Source: DATMER01 sp040349255 (GTDB lineage: Bacteria > Acidobacteriota > Thermoanaerobaculia > Multivoradales > UBA5704). From it: a stretch of 64,000 nucleotides of DNA. Below the pieces are notes generated by a model, which saw nothing but the letters and a program-made list of their open reading frames with translations, searched no databases and had not been told where the DNA came from. The translations under genes were made by a program, and so were the position numbers. The first letter of the stretch is position 1, and every line of letters begins with the position of its first letter. Of the stretch, positions 25,697-55,985 are shown in pieces. The stretch is taken from positions 1 to 64,000 of the forward strand of contig JBEQUE010000191.1 of the NCBI GenBank assembly GCA_040349255.1, read 5' to 3'.

Positions 25697-28559
25697 AACC
25701 GCGCAGATCCGCCTCCAACCACTTCACCTCCCGCTCACGTCTCAAATACCCCGTCTCCTCCACCAGCCTCCGAGCTCGCGCCACGTGCTCCCGTTGACCG
25801 CCCCGGTCCCCACGCTGCCGGCACAGCCGCGCCCATTCCAGGTGCGCGTCGCACTCGTGGAGGCGCATCGAGCCCCGCTCGGCAATCTCCAGCGCCTCCG
25901 AGAGATCCGCCTCCGCGCCGTCCAGGTCACCTCGCAGGCGGCGCAAGGCGCAACGGGGCAGGAGGCCACGGGCAACAAACTCCTCAGTGCCCGCCCGCCG
26001 TAGGCCCTCCACGGCGTGGTCCAGGTGCTCCGCGGCCTTGGCGAAGGACGATTCCGCGGGGGACGTCAACGCAAGGCCCAGATGTGCTCCACCCAGGCTC
26101 AGGTGGTCCAGCGCAATGTCGAGGAGCCAACTCATAGGCGTGCCCCACTCCAGCGCCTGTTCCGCCCGCTCCCGCACCTCCCGGCACGCCTCGCGCATCC
26201 GCCGCGTCGACTCCGGGGACGCGGCGAGACCGTCCAGAACGCCACCGGACTCCGGCTCACCATGGCTGAGCAGTAGGTTGCAGTACTGATAGCCCGGAAG
26301 CGAGTATAGCCGGGGGTACTTGGGCTGCCACTCCGCATGAAGGGCCTCGGCCTCGCGAAAGGCCTCCGCACTCTCCTCCCAACGGCCCGACTGATGCAGG
26401 GCGTCGGCCAGCGTCGGCCTGCTGACTATCCGCCAAAAAGCGTCACCGCTGCGATCGGCCAGATCGACGCTCTGCTTCCCGAAGGACACGGCACGGGTCA
26501 CTTCACCCAGGGCCACGGTCAACTCGCTGAGGTTGTTAGCGGAGGCGGCGGCTCCTTTCCACGCCTGGCGCGACAAATCTACGTTAAGGCTCGCCTCCAT
26601 CGGCGGAACCGCCTCCGCCAGCCGACCCAGGGCGCGCAGACAGAATCCAGCCGCGTTGAGAAGGAATGCCTGATCCACGGAGGTGAGGTTGGTCGAGGGC
26701 TGGTCCCATGGATGATCAAAGAAGCCGGAAAGCGCTGACAGATTCGAGCCGAAGGCACCGAGTTTATGGATGCTGTAAGGCTGGTTGCCTCGCTGGATGC
26801 GCCGCAGGAAGACCTCTCGGAACGCCTCCTGCTGCCGCCCCGCCCGGCAACCGTGGATCACGGCGGTGAAGAGCGGCTCCATGGCTTCCAGCGTGTCGGG
26901 CAGATCCGGCGCCTCTTTCTGAAGGTGCTCGTAGAGGCGCAGGTTGCCGGCCCGCCAAGCTGCCGGATGGTGCGTCTCGACATCCTTTTGGAAGAAGACT
27001 CGGACCAGAGGATGGGCGTCCAGGGTGCCAGGATTACGAGGATCGGCGGGTAGAAGAAGACCATGCTCCCGGAGGTTCGAGAGCGCCAGTTGCCAGCGCT
27101 CCTCAGAGATCGGCTCTGCGCGGCTCCACCAGTGCTTTTTGACTTTCAGGCTGTCCGTCAGACCTGGAATGGCCGGCTCGGATCGCAGAGTTGCGGTGGC
27201 TTTGGGATCGGCTGGACGATCGAACAGCCCCAACAGCCTCAAGGCTGCCAATTCCGGTCCCTTCCCGAGCCAGCGGGAGTAGGTGCCGATCACCCGCAAA
27301 GCATGGCCACCTTTAACCTGATCGGCTCCGACCAGATTTACCTCTTTCCGGCGCCGGACATCGCCTCGACAAGCCCGGCTCAGGTAGCCCCCCAGAAGGA
27401 AGAGCGTCAAGGCATGGTTGCCGAACTCGCGGGAAGCGGCCAGAAGCTCCGAATCCTTTCCAGTCACCCCGAGTTGTTTCAAAAGTTCCGCTCCGGCCTC
27501 CGGAGAAAGTGCTTCCAGGTCATCCTGAGGTGCGGTCTTGCCGAAGCTGTCCAGGTCGGCGATGCGCTCCCGGGTGGTGACCACGCACAGGCCGGGATTG
27601 CCAGCGGCCAGCCCCTTGAGCAACGCCGCGAGCCCTGGATCCTTGATCCGCCCAGCCTGCGGATGGCTCGCAGGATGCTGGAGCGGCTCGACCCCGTCGA
27701 GGATGAGCAACGTCTTCTCCCGGCGCACCAACTCGGCCAGCCGCACCCCGCGATCCCGGGGCGCGCCGGCCTCGGGATCGGGATCTCCAAACCAGATCAG
27801 GGCATGGTCGAGGAAGCGTTCCGCGGAGGTGACCCGCTCCTCGGTGCCCTGGCTGTAGAAGGACCAATCCAGCACCCGGCGGGCCCCGCGCCAGCCGGCG
27901 GCGGACATGCCGTCCAGCCAGTGGCTGACCAGGGCGGACTTGCCCGTGCCGCCGAAGGCGACGAAGGTGAGGACGTGGATTCCCGGGCTCTCCCAGGCGG
28001 CGTCGAGCCGGGCGAGCTCGGCTTCGCGGCCGATCAGGAGAGGTCCGGCGACGGGCAGGCGGCCGAGGTCGAGGCGCAGGGAATCGGGCCGCTCCCTCTC
28101 GTCCAGATACCAGGCCAGCACCGCAGGATGCCGGTTGAGCAGATCCTCGAGATCTTCCCAGGCGAGGACATCGACCTCAAAGAGCCCATCCTCTGCATGC
28201 TGCTTCGTCAACCGGCGCGCTGCGGCATCGAGGTGCACGCTGCGCCGGGCTGTGGTCGCGAAGAGGAAGCGCCGGAGCGGAGGATCGAAGCCCTTGGCTT
28301 TTTCCACTTCCTCCTGAAGCTCCTCCACGAGCTTCTCGTCCTTGAGCAGGGTGCCCGAGCCGTGATGCTTGCACTGGACGCCGATGCCCCCTCCGTGGCG
28401 GTCGGAGCCGTAGAGGTCCACTCCATGCTGCTTCTGGCCGCTGCGGCCGTGGAGCTTGGCGCCGAGCTCCTGCCAGACTGCGCTGAAGAGAGCCAGGGCA
28501 AGCTCCTCGAAAGCCATGCCGCTACGCGGAAGCGGGATCTCCTTGGAGGGCGCGCTCAT
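25695..28559 (-). CDS. STAND NTPase with PD-(D/E)xK nuclease-like N-terminus and TPR C-terminus
   Basis: 954 aa. Residues 15-150 look like an Mrr-type restriction-endonuclease fold: FEELALALF, GRSGQKQHGVDLYG with Asp48, then GIGVQCK with Gln62-x-Lys64. A STAND/NACHT-like NTPase follows: P-loop FGGTGKSAL (Lys207), the SFYSQGTEERVTSA segment, Walker B LLILDGVE (284-291), CVVTTRE, and a winged-helix region with DAHPLVRVFF near 515. Residues about 600-940 are TPR-like helical pairs (AAGFCLRALGRLAEAVPPME, ECDAHLEWARLCRQRGD). This architecture matches Avs-type antiviral STAND proteins and regulators, where the repeats sense a ligand and the NTPase oligomerises to activate the nuclease. Anti-phage defence is inference. 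It sits in an island that splits the NRPS locus and is bracketed by inverted palindromic repeats. Confidence 0.8.
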   Translation of the reverse strand: MSAPSKEIPLPRSGMAFEELALALFSAVWQELGAKLHGRSGQKQHGVDLYGSDRHGGGIGVQCKHHGSGTLLKDEKLVEELQEEVEKAKGFDPPLRRFLFATTARRSVHLDAAARRLTKQHAEDGLFEVDVLAWEDLEDLLNRHPAVLAWYLDERERPDSLRLDLGRLPVAGPLLIGREAELARLDAAWESPGIHVLTFVAFGGTGKSALVSHWLDGMSAAGWRGARRVLDWSFYSQGTEERVTSAERFLDHALIWFGDPDPEAGAPRDRGVRLAELVRREKTLLILDGVEPLQHPASHPQAGRIKDPGLAALLKGLAAGNPGLCVVTTRERIADLDSFGKTAPQDDLEALSPEAGAELLKQLGVTGKDSELLAASREFGNHALTLFLLGGYLSRACRGDVRRRKEVNLVGADQVKGGHALRVIGTYSRWLGKGPELAALRLLGLFDRPADPKATATLRSEPAIPGLTDSLKVKKHWWSRAEPISEERWQLALSNLREHGLLLPADPRNPGTLDAHPLVRVFFQKDVETHHPAAWRAGNLRLYEHLQKEAPDLPDTLEAMEPLFTAVIHGCRAGRQQEAFREVFLRRIQRGNQPYSIHKLGAFGSNLSALSGFFDHPWDQPSTNLTSVDQAFLLNAAGFCLRALGRLAEAVPPMEASLNVDLSRQAWKGAAASANNLSELTVALGEVTRAVSFGKQSVDLADRSGDAFWRIVSRPTLADALHQSGRWEESAEAFREAEALHAEWQPKYPRLYSLPGYQYCNLLLSHGEPESGGVLDGLAASPESTRRMREACREVRERAEQALEWGTPMSWLLDIALDHLSLGGAHLGLALTSPAESSFAKAAEHLDHAVEGLRRAGTEEFVARGLLPRCALRRLRGDLDGAEADLSEALEIAERGSMRLHECDAHLEWARLCRQRGDRGGQREHVARARRLVEETGYLRREREVKWLEADLRG

Positions 28560-28595
28560 TCAGGTGTCTTCGTGGACTGTGGAGAATTGTAGCGC

Positions 28596-28652
28596 GAAGA
28601 AGACCCCTCCCCGTCCCTCCCCTGCTTCGCAGGAGAGGGCGCCACCGCCCGG
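28596..28652 (+). repeat. Dispersed palindromic repeat, copy 2
   Basis: GAAGACCCCTCCCCGTCC is followed by a hairpin CCCTCCCCTGC-TTC-GCAGGAGAGGG and GCGCCACCGCCC. Compared with the copy at 43951, the only differences in the core are a T-to-C and an A-to-G at paired stem positions, a compensatory change. It lies 37 bp upstream of the STAND start and, with copy 1, encloses that gene. Confidence 0.8.
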
Positions 28653-28715
28653 GTCGAGGGTCAGACTGAGTGGAAGGCTGATGCCACCCTCACGGTCCTC
28701 CTGGACAGCCGCGAT

Positions 28716-29060
28716 TCAGCCCAGAACGAAGGGTATCTGCTGGGCCGCGACGGGCGTGAAGAGAAGAAGAGTCCGGAACGCGGCAGAATGCGCGGAAGGG
28801 TCCGGATCGGGGTGGATGTAGAGCTCCGCAATGAGGTCCCGCCAGCGGAGGAGCTCCCGACGCAGAGTCGGACGGCTGTGGACCTCCACGGTGAGATCGA
28901 CAAGCCGCAAGACTCTCTCGTAGGCCAGGTCGAGGCTCGACCGATCTTCGGAACCCACCCAGCGAGTTGCGCGATTCATTTCATTGCCGATCATCAGGAT
29001 CTGCTGGTCGAGACTGAAGGACGACCATCGTTCAGGCGACAGAGAAGCATGTTGGGTCAT
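28716..29060 (-). CDS. Hypothetical 114-aa protein coupled to the DUF5674-like gene
   Basis: Its ATG at 29060 overlaps the stop of the upstream DUF5674-like gene (ATGA), so the two are a translationally coupled pair. The product is soluble and mostly helical, with SFSLDQQILMIGNEMNRA near the start, a charged helix (LAYERVLRLVDLTVEV) and RRELLRWRDLIAELYI near residue 80. I do not recognise a named family. Pairing suggests joint function with its neighbour, perhaps a toxin-antitoxin-like or small defence unit, but nothing in the sequence proves this. The 155 bp downstream, before the STAND gene, contain only a dispersed repeat copy. Confidence 0.65.
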   Translation of the reverse strand: MTQHASLSPERWSSFSLDQQILMIGNEMNRATRWVGSEDRSSLDLAYERVLRLVDLTVEVHSRPTLRRELLRWRDLIAELYIHPDPDPSAHSAAFRTLLLFTPVAAQQIPFVLG

Positions 29061-29434
29061 GAGATGGGCTCCCCCTGGCCGAGGAGAGCGAACGTGATCT
29101 CACGGACGCGATCCCGGATCGATGAATCGGCGATGAGCATGCTCCGGTTTCCCTGAGCAGGACGGATATTGATAAGGGACGTGTACTCGATACAGTCGTC
29201 AGGTCCCTTGCCCGGATAGTAGTTGGCGCCCCACAGATCTGCCTGGCGGCTGCCTCCCTGGAGCAGGAGTTGCTCGGCGTCGGCATGGAGCTCGCCGCCA
29301 ACGGCGGCCACCTGACGCTCGACATCCACGACGTATTTGACCATGTCCCCGAAGAACAGATGAGTCAGCCGGGCCAACTCCGCGGGATCGATGCGTTCGT
29401 CGACGATCACGATGTCCAGGGCGTCTCCGGTCAT
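29057..29434 (-). CDS. DUF5674-like protein
   Basis: 125 aa. The motifs FGDMVKYVVDVERQVAAVGG, GELHADAEQLLL, GSRQADLWGANYYP and INIRPAQGNRSM match my memory of DUF5674, a small family of unknown function with an invariant GELHADAE block. It starts 25 bp after the stop of the truncated condensation-domain gene and overlaps the next gene by ATGA. The gene has no obvious role in peptide assembly and is part of the segment that separates the two halves of the NRPS locus. DUF5674 genes often lie beside a small partner in mobile contexts (from memory); a two-component toxin-antitoxin-like unit is possible but unproven. Confidence 0.7.
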   Translation of the reverse strand: MTGDALDIVIVDERIDPAELARLTHLFFGDMVKYVVDVERQVAAVGGELHADAEQLLLQGGSRQADLWGANYYPGKGPDDCIEYTSLINIRPAQGNRSMLIADSSIRDRVREITFALLGQGEPIS

Positions 29435-29459
29435 GACTGGCAGAAGATACCACTTGAGA

Positions 29460-30911
29460 TCACTGGCCCTGGGGCAGCCCCGACAGCCGGACCTCCGGCT
29501 CCGCCGTGACCGCGTCGATCAGGCGGTAGAACAGCTCCAGGAACCCCGCCACGGTAGCCTCCTCGAAGAGGTCGGCGTTGTACTCCAGCGGACCGCTGAG
29601 CCCCTGGTCGTAGTAGTCGTAGAGGCCGAACATCAGGTCCCAGCGCGAGTTGCCGTCGTAGAGGCCGACGGGCTCGAACTCCAGCTCCCCGGACTGGCCG
29701 TGGCTCTGGCCTTCCAGGATCAGGAGGAGCACCTGGACGACCGGGTTGCGCGAACGGTCGTCCGTCGCGCCCAGGGCCTCGATCAGCTTGTTGAACGGGA
29801 CGTTCTGGTGGGCGTAGGCTCCGAGCGCGGTCTTCTTCGTGCGGGCGAGCAGCTCGCGGAAGGTCGGATCTCCCGAGAGGTCCGTGGCGAAGGGGATCTG
29901 GGTCAGGAAGAGGCCGGCCACGGGCTCCAGCTCCGGCCGCGGACGGTTGGCGCCGTTCGAGCCGACGACGACCCTCTCTCTCCCGGTCAGGCGCCAGACC
30001 AGGGCGTTCAGGACCGCGAGGACCGCCATGAACATCGTGGCTCCCTCGCGCCGGGCGAGCGCGCGGAGGCGGTCGGAGCGCTCCGCTCCCACCCGGACGC
30101 GGAAGAGGCCGCCTCGCTGGCTCTGGACGGGCGGGCGGGGGTGGTCCGAGGGGAGATCCAGGACGAGCGGAAACCCTTCCAGCTCGCGGCGCCAGAAGCG
30201 GGCCTCGTCCTCGAAGACCTCGCCCTGGAACCAGTCCCGCTCCCAGAGCGTGTAGTCCGGAAACTGGAGCGGGACGGGCAGCGGCGAGGGTCTGCCGGCG
30301 CGGAAGGCCTCGTAGACCTGCATCAGCTCGCCGAAGAAGATCTGGTAGGTGATCCAGTCCGTGGCGATGTGGTGGATGGTGACCAGGTAGAGGTGGTCCC
30401 GCTCCGCCAGCTTGACCAGGGCCATGCGCACCAGCGGCCCGCGCGCCAGGTCGAACGGGGTCCGTGTGTGGTCGTAGATGGCGGCGTGCCCGGCGGTCTC
30501 CCGGATCTCTTCGGGCAGCGCGCTCACGTCCACGAACGAGACCTGGGGCTCCAGCCAGGGGTGGACGCGCTGCACGGGACTGCCGTTCACGATCGGGAAG
30601 GTGGTCCGCCACGCGGCGTGGCGGCGGATCAGCTCGCGAAAGGCGGCGAGGAAGACAGGGATGTCCAGCTCGCCGTGCACGCGGCTGCCGGCGTCCACGT
30701 TCCAGGAGACCAGGGCGGGGTCCACCTGGTGCATCCGCCAGAGCCGCTCCTGGTCGAAGGAGAGCGGCCAGTCGCCGACGCCCATGGGTCCCGAGACCGC
30801 CTGGACCGCCGGCGGCGTGCGCACGGCCGGCCGCGCCTGCTGCTGGCGGAGCTTCTCGAACAGCGCGCGCTGCTCCGGGCTCAGGGCGGACAGGCGGTCG
30901 GCGACGCTCAC
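29460..30911 (-). CDS. NRPS condensation domain alone (module truncated at C-A linker)
   Basis: 483 aa. A GTG start at 30911 follows the PKS stop directly (TAGGTG), with GGGAG a few bases upstream. It has the docking-like SVADRLSALSPEQRALFEKL segment, then a complete C domain: WPLSFDQERLW, RRHAAWRTTFP, IHHIATDWITYQI near residue 195, FRELLARTKKTALGAYAHQN. It closely parallels the first C domains of the genes at 25071 and 18820 (all HHxxTDW). Those continue from LSALP or LSELP into an A domain; this one ends LSGLPQGQ and stops. The missing A and PCP are replaced by the DUF5674/STAND segment. It is either a remnant of a broken module or a stand-alone condensation enzyme linking the PKS to a later subunit. 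Confidence 0.92.
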   Translation of the reverse strand: MSVADRLSALSPEQRALFEKLRQQQARPAVRTPPAVQAVSGPMGVGDWPLSFDQERLWRMHQVDPALVSWNVDAGSRVHGELDIPVFLAAFRELIRRHAAWRTTFPIVNGSPVQRVHPWLEPQVSFVDVSALPEEIRETAGHAAIYDHTRTPFDLARGPLVRMALVKLAERDHLYLVTIHHIATDWITYQIFFGELMQVYEAFRAGRPSPLPVPLQFPDYTLWERDWFQGEVFEDEARFWRRELEGFPLVLDLPSDHPRPPVQSQRGGLFRVRVGAERSDRLRALARREGATMFMAVLAVLNALVWRLTGRERVVVGSNGANRPRPELEPVAGLFLTQIPFATDLSGDPTFRELLARTKKTALGAYAHQNVPFNKLIEALGATDDRSRNPVVQVLLLILEGQSHGQSGELEFEPVGLYDGNSRWDLMFGLYDYYDQGLSGPLEYNADLFEEATVAGFLELFYRLIDAVTAEPEVRLSGLPQGQ

Positions 30912-53895
<22,984 letters not shown>

Positions 53896-54105
53896 GGATT
53901 CTCAGGGAGTGCGGCCGGACCTCCAAGCCGAGACAACGGGTTGTCCCGCATCGGGGATTCCCCCCGCACCTCTCTATATCGAAGGAAGCGTATACTTTCC
54001 TGCCTCCGCCGGGAGGCGGGAACGTCCACCCGCCTGCGTAATACGCAGGCAACGATCCCGGGACGCCTCCGTCCCCCGGACATGCCGGCCAGAAAGGAGA
54101 CCCCA
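53896..54105. promoter_or_regulatory. Divergent promoter region between the NRPS operon and the HDO gene
   Basis: This 210-bp region must drive the 18.5-kb NRPS gene leftward and the oxidase gene rightward. It contains several perfect inverted repeats: GACAACGGGTTGTC (53932-53945), GGGGATTCCCC (53953-53963), GCCTCCGCCGGGAGGC (54002-54017) and GCCTGCGTAATACGCAGGC (54032-54050). TATACT at 53991-53996 (plus) and TATAGA at 53978-53973 (minus) are possible -10 boxes without convincing -35 partners. The palindromes are candidate operators for a shared regulator, which is not encoded in the window. Confidence 0.5.
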
Positions 54106-54795
54106 ATGCAGGGCATCACCGAGAGACTCGAGGAAAACCCGCTCCGCAAGGAGCTGATCCATCATGCGTTCTTCAAGGAGGTCAAGACCCTCCCGCTGAC
54201 CCGCGAGCAGGTCGGCGTCTTCCTGGGCCAGTGGTGGCATCCGCTGCACTACTTCCCGAACTTCCTCTCCCGGACCATCGACCAGGTCCCGGCCCTGGAG
54301 ATGAAGACCGCAATCTGCAAGATCCTCAACGAGGAGCTGGGCGAAGGGAACCCGGCCCTGGCCCACGAGAGGGTCTACATCACGACCATGGAGGAGGCGG
54401 GCTTCGACCGCGCCACCGTGTCCGAGGCGCCGCCCTTCGAGGAGACCGGGCGGCTCGTCCAGCGCTACCGGGAGGCCTCGGCCGAGCGCCTGAGCGCCCT
54501 GGGCTTCGTCTATGGCACCGAGGTGGCGGACCTCGCCATGGTGGCCGGCATCGGCAACGCCGTGCGCCGCGTCTCGGGCCTCAAGGACCTCGCCTGGGTG
54601 GACATCCACGTCCAGCAGGAGCCGGGCCACGTCGAGCAGGCCAACGAGGCGCTGGAGGTCGGCTTCACCGCCGCCGACTTCGACCGCATCGTCGCCAGCG
54701 CCGAGGAGATGTGGCGCCTCTGGATCGCCTTCTTCGACCGCCTCCGCCAGGAGATGTTCAAGGAGGCGCCGCTCGAGGCCGTGGCGACCGCCTGA
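54106..54795 (+). CDS. Haem-oxygenase-like diiron oxidase (HDO/CADD type)
   Basis: 229 aa; AAGGAG at 54094-54099 fixes the ATG at 54106. The protein is all-helical with the TenA/PqqC-type opening (HAFFKEVKTLPLTREQVGVF). Metal-ligand positions of the HDO family are present: Glu80-x6-His87 (EGNPALAH), Glu139 (YGTEVAD), and the H-x3-E-x2-H motif His168/Glu172/His175 (HVQQEPGH). Their spacing is close to that of Chlamydia CADD. HDOs use two irons and O2 for varied chemistry, including fatty-acid decarboxylation (UndA), N-oxygenation (SznF), amino-acid fragmentation (BesC) and p-aminobenzoate synthesis (CADD). It is divergently transcribed from the lipopeptide operon, so a tailoring or precursor role is plausible but unproven; a cofactor role such as folate supply is the main alternative. 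Confidence 0.75.
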   Translation: MQGITERLEENPLRKELIHHAFFKEVKTLPLTREQVGVFLGQWWHPLHYFPNFLSRTIDQVPALEMKTAICKILNEELGEGNPALAHERVYITTMEEAGFDRATVSEAPPFEETGRLVQRYREASAERLSALGFVYGTEVADLAMVAGIGNAVRRVSGLKDLAWVDIHVQQEPGHVEQANEALEVGFTAADFDRIVASAEEMWRLWIAFFDRLRQEMFKEAPLEAVATA

Positions 54796-54813
54796 CCCAC
54801 CTGCCCCACCATC

Positions 54814-54843
54814 TCGGGGGGCGACGCTCCTACCGTCCCCCGA
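54814..54843. terminator. Inverted repeat between convergent genes
   Basis: TCGGGGG (54814-54820) and CCCCCGA (54837-54843) can pair around a 16-nt loop between the HDO stop and the convergent esterase stop. There is no U-tract on either strand, so it is only a candidate bidirectional terminator. Confidence 0.3.
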
Positions 54844-55495
54844 ACGCCTTCTCGTCCAGCCATTTGAGGATGATCCGCAGCGCCTCGTCGCGGATCTCGT
54901 GGCCCATGCCTTCGATCTCCCGGTAGGTCATGGCGACGCCGTACGGGCGCAGGGTCTCGCGAGATTCGCGGGCGCGATCGACCGGCAGGCGGTCGTCTCT
55001 CGTGCCGTGGATCACGAGGACCGGAAAGCTCTCCTGCTCCGAGACCTTCGGCAGGGTCTCCGCGAGCGGCTCCGGGAACCAGGAGGCCAGGGCCACCAGG
55101 CCCGAGAAGTGAGCGGGGTCCCGCAGGGCCAGATCGTAGGCCATCGTGCCGCCCTGGCTGAAACCCATGACCACGAAGCGGTCGCGGTCGATCGGGTAGC
55201 GCTCCAGGGCCAGGTCGCGGAAGGCGCGCAGCGCGTCGGCCCCCTGGTTGAAGGCGTCGCGGTCCGGGATCTGCCCCGGGATCAGGGGAAACCAGCCGTA
55301 GCCTTTCATGCCGTAGCCGATCGGGATCTCCACCGGCCCCTGCGGACAGAGGACGAGCGCGTTCCCGCCGTGCAGGTGGGGCGCGATGCCGAGCAGGTCG
55401 TGGGCGTTGGCCCCCCAGCCGTGCAGCAGGAGGACCGTGGGAAAGGGACCGTCTCCCTTGGGGACGTGGGCGGCGTAGAGGAGCTTTCCATCCAT
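54830..55495 (-). CDS. Alpha/beta hydrolase, carboxylesterase/phospholipase type
   Basis: 221 aa from ATG at 55495 (MDGKLLYAAHVPKGDG); longer upstream frames have no hydrolase sequence. Features of the Abhydrolase_2 family: oxyanion region LLLHGWGANAHDL, nucleophile elbow GFSQGG (Ser), Asp in HGTRDDRLP and His in EGMGHEI. It has no signal peptide, so it is cytoplasmic. Such enzymes hydrolyse short esters or lysophospholipids. Because the NRPS line lacks a thioesterase, an in-trans release role can be considered, but the protein is not close to type II thioesterases in motif style and is separated from the locus by the HDO gene. The neighbouring genes look like ordinary metabolism. Confidence 0.85.
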   Translation of the reverse strand: MDGKLLYAAHVPKGDGPFPTVLLLHGWGANAHDLLGIAPHLHGGNALVLCPQGPVEIPIGYGMKGYGWFPLIPGQIPDRDAFNQGADALRAFRDLALERYPIDRDRFVVMGFSQGGTMAYDLALRDPAHFSGLVALASWFPEPLAETLPKVSEQESFPVLVIHGTRDDRLPVDRARESRETLRPYGVAMTYREIEGMGHEIRDEALRIILKWLDEKAFGGR

Positions 55496-55550
55496 GGCGG
55501 GCGAAGGATATACGAGTCCGCCTGTATTAGGATCTCCGCGAGGAGCAGGC

Positions 55551-55985
55551 ATGGGAACCGTCCGAACCATCTGGCTCAAGCGATCCAAGCGCGGTCCCAT
55601 GGACCCGAAGGAGACCGCCACGCTCGTCGCCGGCAAGGGGTTCGCGGGCAACGCCAACCAGGGCGGGCGGCGGCAGGTAATCCTCGTGTCCGAGGAGGGG
55701 TGGAGCGACGCCCTGGCCGAGCTCGGGGCCGCCGTCGATCCCGCCGCCCGGCGCGGCAACCTCCTGGTCTCCGGGATCGATTTCGAGGGCACGCGCGGCC
55801 AGGTGCTCCGCGTCGGCGACTGCCGGCTGCAGATCTGGACCGAGTGCATGCCCTGCGAGCGCATGGACGAGGCGCACCCCGGCCTTCAGAGGGCCCTCCG
55901 CCCTCACTGGCGCGCCGGCGCCTGCGCTCTGGTGCTCGACGGCGGCGAGGTGCGCGTGGGAGATCCCGTCTCATGGGAGACATGA
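55551..55985 (+). CDS. MOSC domain protein
   Basis: 144 aa; AGGAG a few bases before ATG 55551. The MOSC pattern is visible: an N-terminal strand with WLKRSKRGPM, GKGFAGNAN, RQVILVSEE, RRGNLLVSGIDF, then the conserved cysteine segment TECMPCERMDEAHPGL, which in MOSC proteins carries the sulphur or molybdenum-cofactor-binding Cys. Stand-alone MOSC proteins are thought to handle activated sulphur for metal-sulphur cofactors or detoxify N-hydroxylated compounds (YiiM/YuaD type). The stop overlaps the next gene as ATGA, so it is coupled to the amidohydrolase. Confidence 0.85.
   Translation: MGTVRTIWLKRSKRGPMDPKETATLVAGKGFAGNANQGGRRQVILVSEEGWSDALAELGAAVDPAARRGNLLVSGIDFEGTRGQVLRVGDCRLQIWTECMPCERMDEAHPGLQRALRPHWRAGACALVLDGGEVRVGDPVSWET

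Noticed and set aside
25345..25722. Minus-strand frame of 125 codons with a Pro/Arg/Ala heptad repeat
   Set aside because: It is the translation of the 21-bp tandem array plus the palindromic repeat; no RBS or non-repetitive part.
54830..55495. In-trans thioesterase for the NRPS
   Set aside because: The hydrolase is of the carboxylesterase/phospholipase kind, is not coupled to the NRPS genes and neighbours housekeeping genes; kept only as an alternative.
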